Part shown: piece by piece, positions 5,953 through 7,138 of the stretch
Layout of the letters: every line of letters starts with the position of its first letter
Position numbering within the stretch: position 1 is the stretch's first letter
DNA from: Endomicrobium sp.
Lineage (GTDB): Bacteria > Elusimicrobiota > Endomicrobiia > Endomicrobiales > Endomicrobiaceae
DNA length: 7,138 nt
NCBI GenBank assembly: GCA_031283985.1
Contig: JAITAQ010000073.1
Location: forward strand, 1-7,138
Reading direction: 5' to 3'
Notes under the pieces: generated by a model
What the model was told of the DNA's origin: nothing
Databases searched by the model: none
What the model saw: only the letters and a program-made list of their open reading frames with translations
Position numbers and translations under genes: made by a program

Positions 5953-6420
5953 TTACTTATTCCCTTCTTCTAAGTAATTCTTTAAACTTAATATATCTTC
6001 TTCATTTTTAAGAAAATATTTCTTTAGAAATAAATGCAATTTTTCTATTTTGTGTCTGGTTTCAAGTCCTATAAAATGTTCTATATCGCAGGCTTCTTGA
6101 TCTGCAACTTTATTGTTTACAAATAATAATTTATTTAGAAAATCATATAAGATGTCATGTTTCTTTTGTACTTCTAATGCAAGAGTTTCTCCTTGATATG
6201 TTAAATCCACATATCCATATTTTTCATGAATTACAAGATTACTTTCAGCTAAAAATTTTATAGCTGTATTAACGCTGGAGCTTTTAACTTTTAAAGCTTT
6301 TGCTATCTCTCCTATTCTTGCATACTTTTTCTCTCTTTTGAGCAGAGCAATTGTTTCAAGATAATTTTCAAGCGACGCACTTAAATTGTTAAGCAGCTCT
6401 CTTTTCTTAAACTTTGACAT
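5953..6420 (-). CDS. DtxR/MntR-family metal-dependent transcriptional regulator
   Basis: A 155-residue, two-domain member of the iron/manganese-dependent DtxR repressor family, without the C-terminal SH3 domain of long DtxR/IdeR proteins. Residues about 15-75 form the winged helix-turn-helix: LENYLETIALL, then ARIGEIAKALKVKSSSVNTA (recognition region), then the wing EKYGYVDLT. YQGETLALEVQKKHDI leads into the dimerisation/metal domain. By-eye alignment places H88, C111, E114 and H115 (CDIEH) on DtxR H79, C102, E105 and H106. Cys rather than Glu at that position favours Fe(II) over Mn(II) sensing. The residue matching DtxR M10 / MntR D8 is N19, which is unusual. Start ATG 6420 has a weak GAG-type ribosome site. 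It lies directly upstream of feoAB on the same strand and probably represses feo and itself. Confidence 0.9.
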   Translation of the reverse strand: MSKFKKRELLNNLSASLENYLETIALLKREKKYARIGEIAKALKVKSSSVNTAIKFLAESNLVIHEKYGYVDLTYQGETLALEVQKKHDILYDFLNKLLFVNNKVADQEACDIEHFIGLETRHKIEKLHLFLKKYFLKNEEDILSLKNYLEEGNK

Positions 6421-6444
6421 TTAACTCTCATAGTTCCAATTTTA

Positions 6445-6481
6445 TTTAGACTAGTATAAAATTTTTTAGTTTTATTGTCAA
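6445..6481 (-). promoter_or_regulatory. Promoter of the DtxR-family gene with overlapping operator-like palindrome
   Basis: On the minus strand, TTGACA (6481-6476), a 17-nt spacer and TATACT (6458-6453) form a near-consensus sigma70 promoter, about 25-30 nt of leader before ATG 6420. A near-palindrome, TTTAGACTAGTATAAA on the plus strand (6445-6460, 7 of 8 base pairs symmetric), covers the -10 and start region. The spacer also holds TTTAGTTTTAT (6465-6475), the same 11-mer as at 5880-5890 in the feo promoter. This arrangement implies autoregulation. Confidence 0.7.
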
Positions 6482-6692
6482 ATTTTATATAAGTGAATTA
6501 GTAGTTATAAAGACACTATTAGGGAATAAAAAGTTTAAAAAGATAGAAGTTTAAAAATAAGATTCTAGGAATTCCAAATAATGAAAATTTCAATAAACTT
6601 TTGACTATTTCTTGTTGTGAGATATTTAAAGGCAATATTGTATAGAACCTAGTAATCCTAAAGTCATACAAGAAGGCTTAAATAGTTTATAC
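6482..6692. other. Intergenic region without visible gene
   Basis: A+T-rich spacer between the aminotransferase 3' end and the regulator promoter. I see no reading frame with a credible start, no tRNA-like fold and no convincing GC-rich terminator hairpin. It contains a small direct repeat, AAGTTTAAAAA, at 6531-6541 and 6547-6557, and a GGAATTCC palindrome near 6568, both of a kind expected by chance in such sequence. Confidence 0.5.
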
Positions 6693-7138
6693 TTATACCT
6701 TTTTCAGTGCGGCTTCCAACCTATCCATACCTGATTTTATATTTTCAATAGAAGTTGCATAAGAAAGTCTCAGGTATCCATCAGCTCCAAAAGCCGTTCC
6801 AGGAACAACAGCAATTTTTGCATAGTTAAGCAAGTAATCTGCAAATTCCAAATCTGTATTTATAGTTTTGTTATCAAAAATTTTTCCAAGCAAGTCCTTA
6901 ATATTTGGGAAAACATAGAAAGCCCCTTTAGGCTTTATACAGGTTATCCCATTTATAGAGTTAAGTCTAGTTACAATATAATCTCTTCTTTTCTCAAATT
7001 CTGTTCTCATATTTTTAATACACTCTTGTGAACCATTTAAAGCTTCAACGGCAGCCTTGATTGAAATTGAACAAGCATTTGACGTGGACTGGCTTTGTAT
7101 TTTAGACATTGCGGAAATTATATCTTTTGGTCCTGCGG
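6693..7138 (-). CDS. Class I PLP-dependent aminotransferase (aspartate aminotransferase type), C-terminal part
   Basis: These enzymes move an amino group between an amino acid and a 2-oxo acid using pyridoxal phosphate in the cytosol. The gene runs off the right edge: the frame is open from the window end through AGPKDIISAMSKIQSQSTSN, so the Met at 7109 is internal and not the start. The visible 147 residues cover the C-terminal small domain. AGPK and QSTSN are typical of the aspartate aminotransferase Ib/gamma group. KPKGAFYVFPN is the conserved G-A-F-Y strand. GYLRLSYATS contains the arginine that binds the substrate alpha-carboxylate. The PLP lysine and cofactor-binding residues would lie just upstream, outside the window. 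The stop is TAA at 6693-6695. Substrate (aspartate, aromatic amino acids or alanine) cannot be settled from this part, although the aspartate type is the best fit. Confidence 0.9.
   Translation of the reverse strand, partial: AGPKDIISAMSKIQSQSTSNACSISIKAAVEALNGSQECIKNMRTEFEKRRDYIVTRLNSINGITCIKPKGAFYVFPNIKDLLGKIFDNKTINTDLEFADYLLNYAKIAVVPGTAFGADGYLRLSYATSIENIKSGMDRLEAALKKV

Noticed and set aside
6531..6574. Direct repeat AAGTTTAAAAA and palindrome GGAATTCC in the intergenic region
   Set aside because: Short and low-complexity; expected by chance in A+T-rich DNA and not linked to any gene start.
6600..6690. Possible tRNA or small RNA between the aminotransferase and the regulator
   Set aside because: No cloverleaf, T-loop consensus or strong paired stem could be found on either strand.
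7081..7109. ATG at 7109 as the start of the aminotransferase
   Set aside because: The frame stays open and protein-like (AGPKDIISA) to the window edge, and a complete enzyme would be about 390 residues, so this Met is internal.

Overview
The window is strongly A+T-rich and tightly packed. It has a short plus-strand segment at the left (about 1-1380) and a long minus-strand segment from about 1374 to the end. All clear genes use the standard code, and most have Shine-Dalgarno-like sequences. The gene content (queuosine precursor synthesis, a ferrous-iron Feo system, a two-domain DtxR-type regulator, a CCA-adding enzyme with an HD domain, an aspartate-type aminotransferase) suits a low-GC anaerobic or host-associated bacterium. 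By general impression an Elusimicrobiota/Endomicrobium-like organism is possible, but nothing in the window proves the taxon.

Left part, plus strand: the 3' end of queC (zinc-binding cysteine cluster) is followed after 1 nt by a complete queE with a GTG start. These are two steps in making preQ0 for queuosine tRNA modification. Next comes an unrecognised 130-codon reading frame with a signal-peptide-like N-terminus and a hydrophobic C-terminus, then a weak hairpin with a short T-tract at about 1386-1410. Convergent to this, on the minus strand (1374-1742), are small reading frames that look disrupted. The clearest is a roughly 72-residue glycine-zipper membrane protein whose frame is broken at a six-base A run.

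Centre and right, minus strand, in transcription order: a DtxR-family metalloregulator (6420-5953), feoA with an unusual His-rich duplicated N-terminal extension (5870-5394), feoB (5434-3350, overlapping feoA by 41 nt), a 50-residue FeoB-associated Cys-rich membrane protein (3331-3179) and cca (3167-1782). The regulator has a good sigma70-type promoter whose -10 overlaps a near-palindrome. The feo promoter overlaps a perfect 16-bp palindrome, TTTAGTTTAAACTAAA, which is DtxR-box-like. The half-site TTTAGTTT recurs in both promoters. The simplest reading is an iron-responsive loop in which the regulator controls itself and ferrous-iron import. FeoB is the GTP-driven Fe(II) permease, FeoA its cytosolic partner and the Cys-rich peptide an accessory. 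cca starts 11 nt after this cassette and may be co-transcribed, but a perfect extended -10 lies just in front of its start codon.

At the right edge, minus strand, is the C-terminal part of a class I PLP-dependent aminotransferase, separated from the regulator by about 270 nt in which no gene is visible.

No CRISPR array, insertion sequence, rRNA, tRNA or phage gene was seen. The most unusual items are the His-rich repeat fusion on FeoA, the shared operator pattern, the broken small membrane protein gene, and the cca start with no Shine-Dalgarno sequence.
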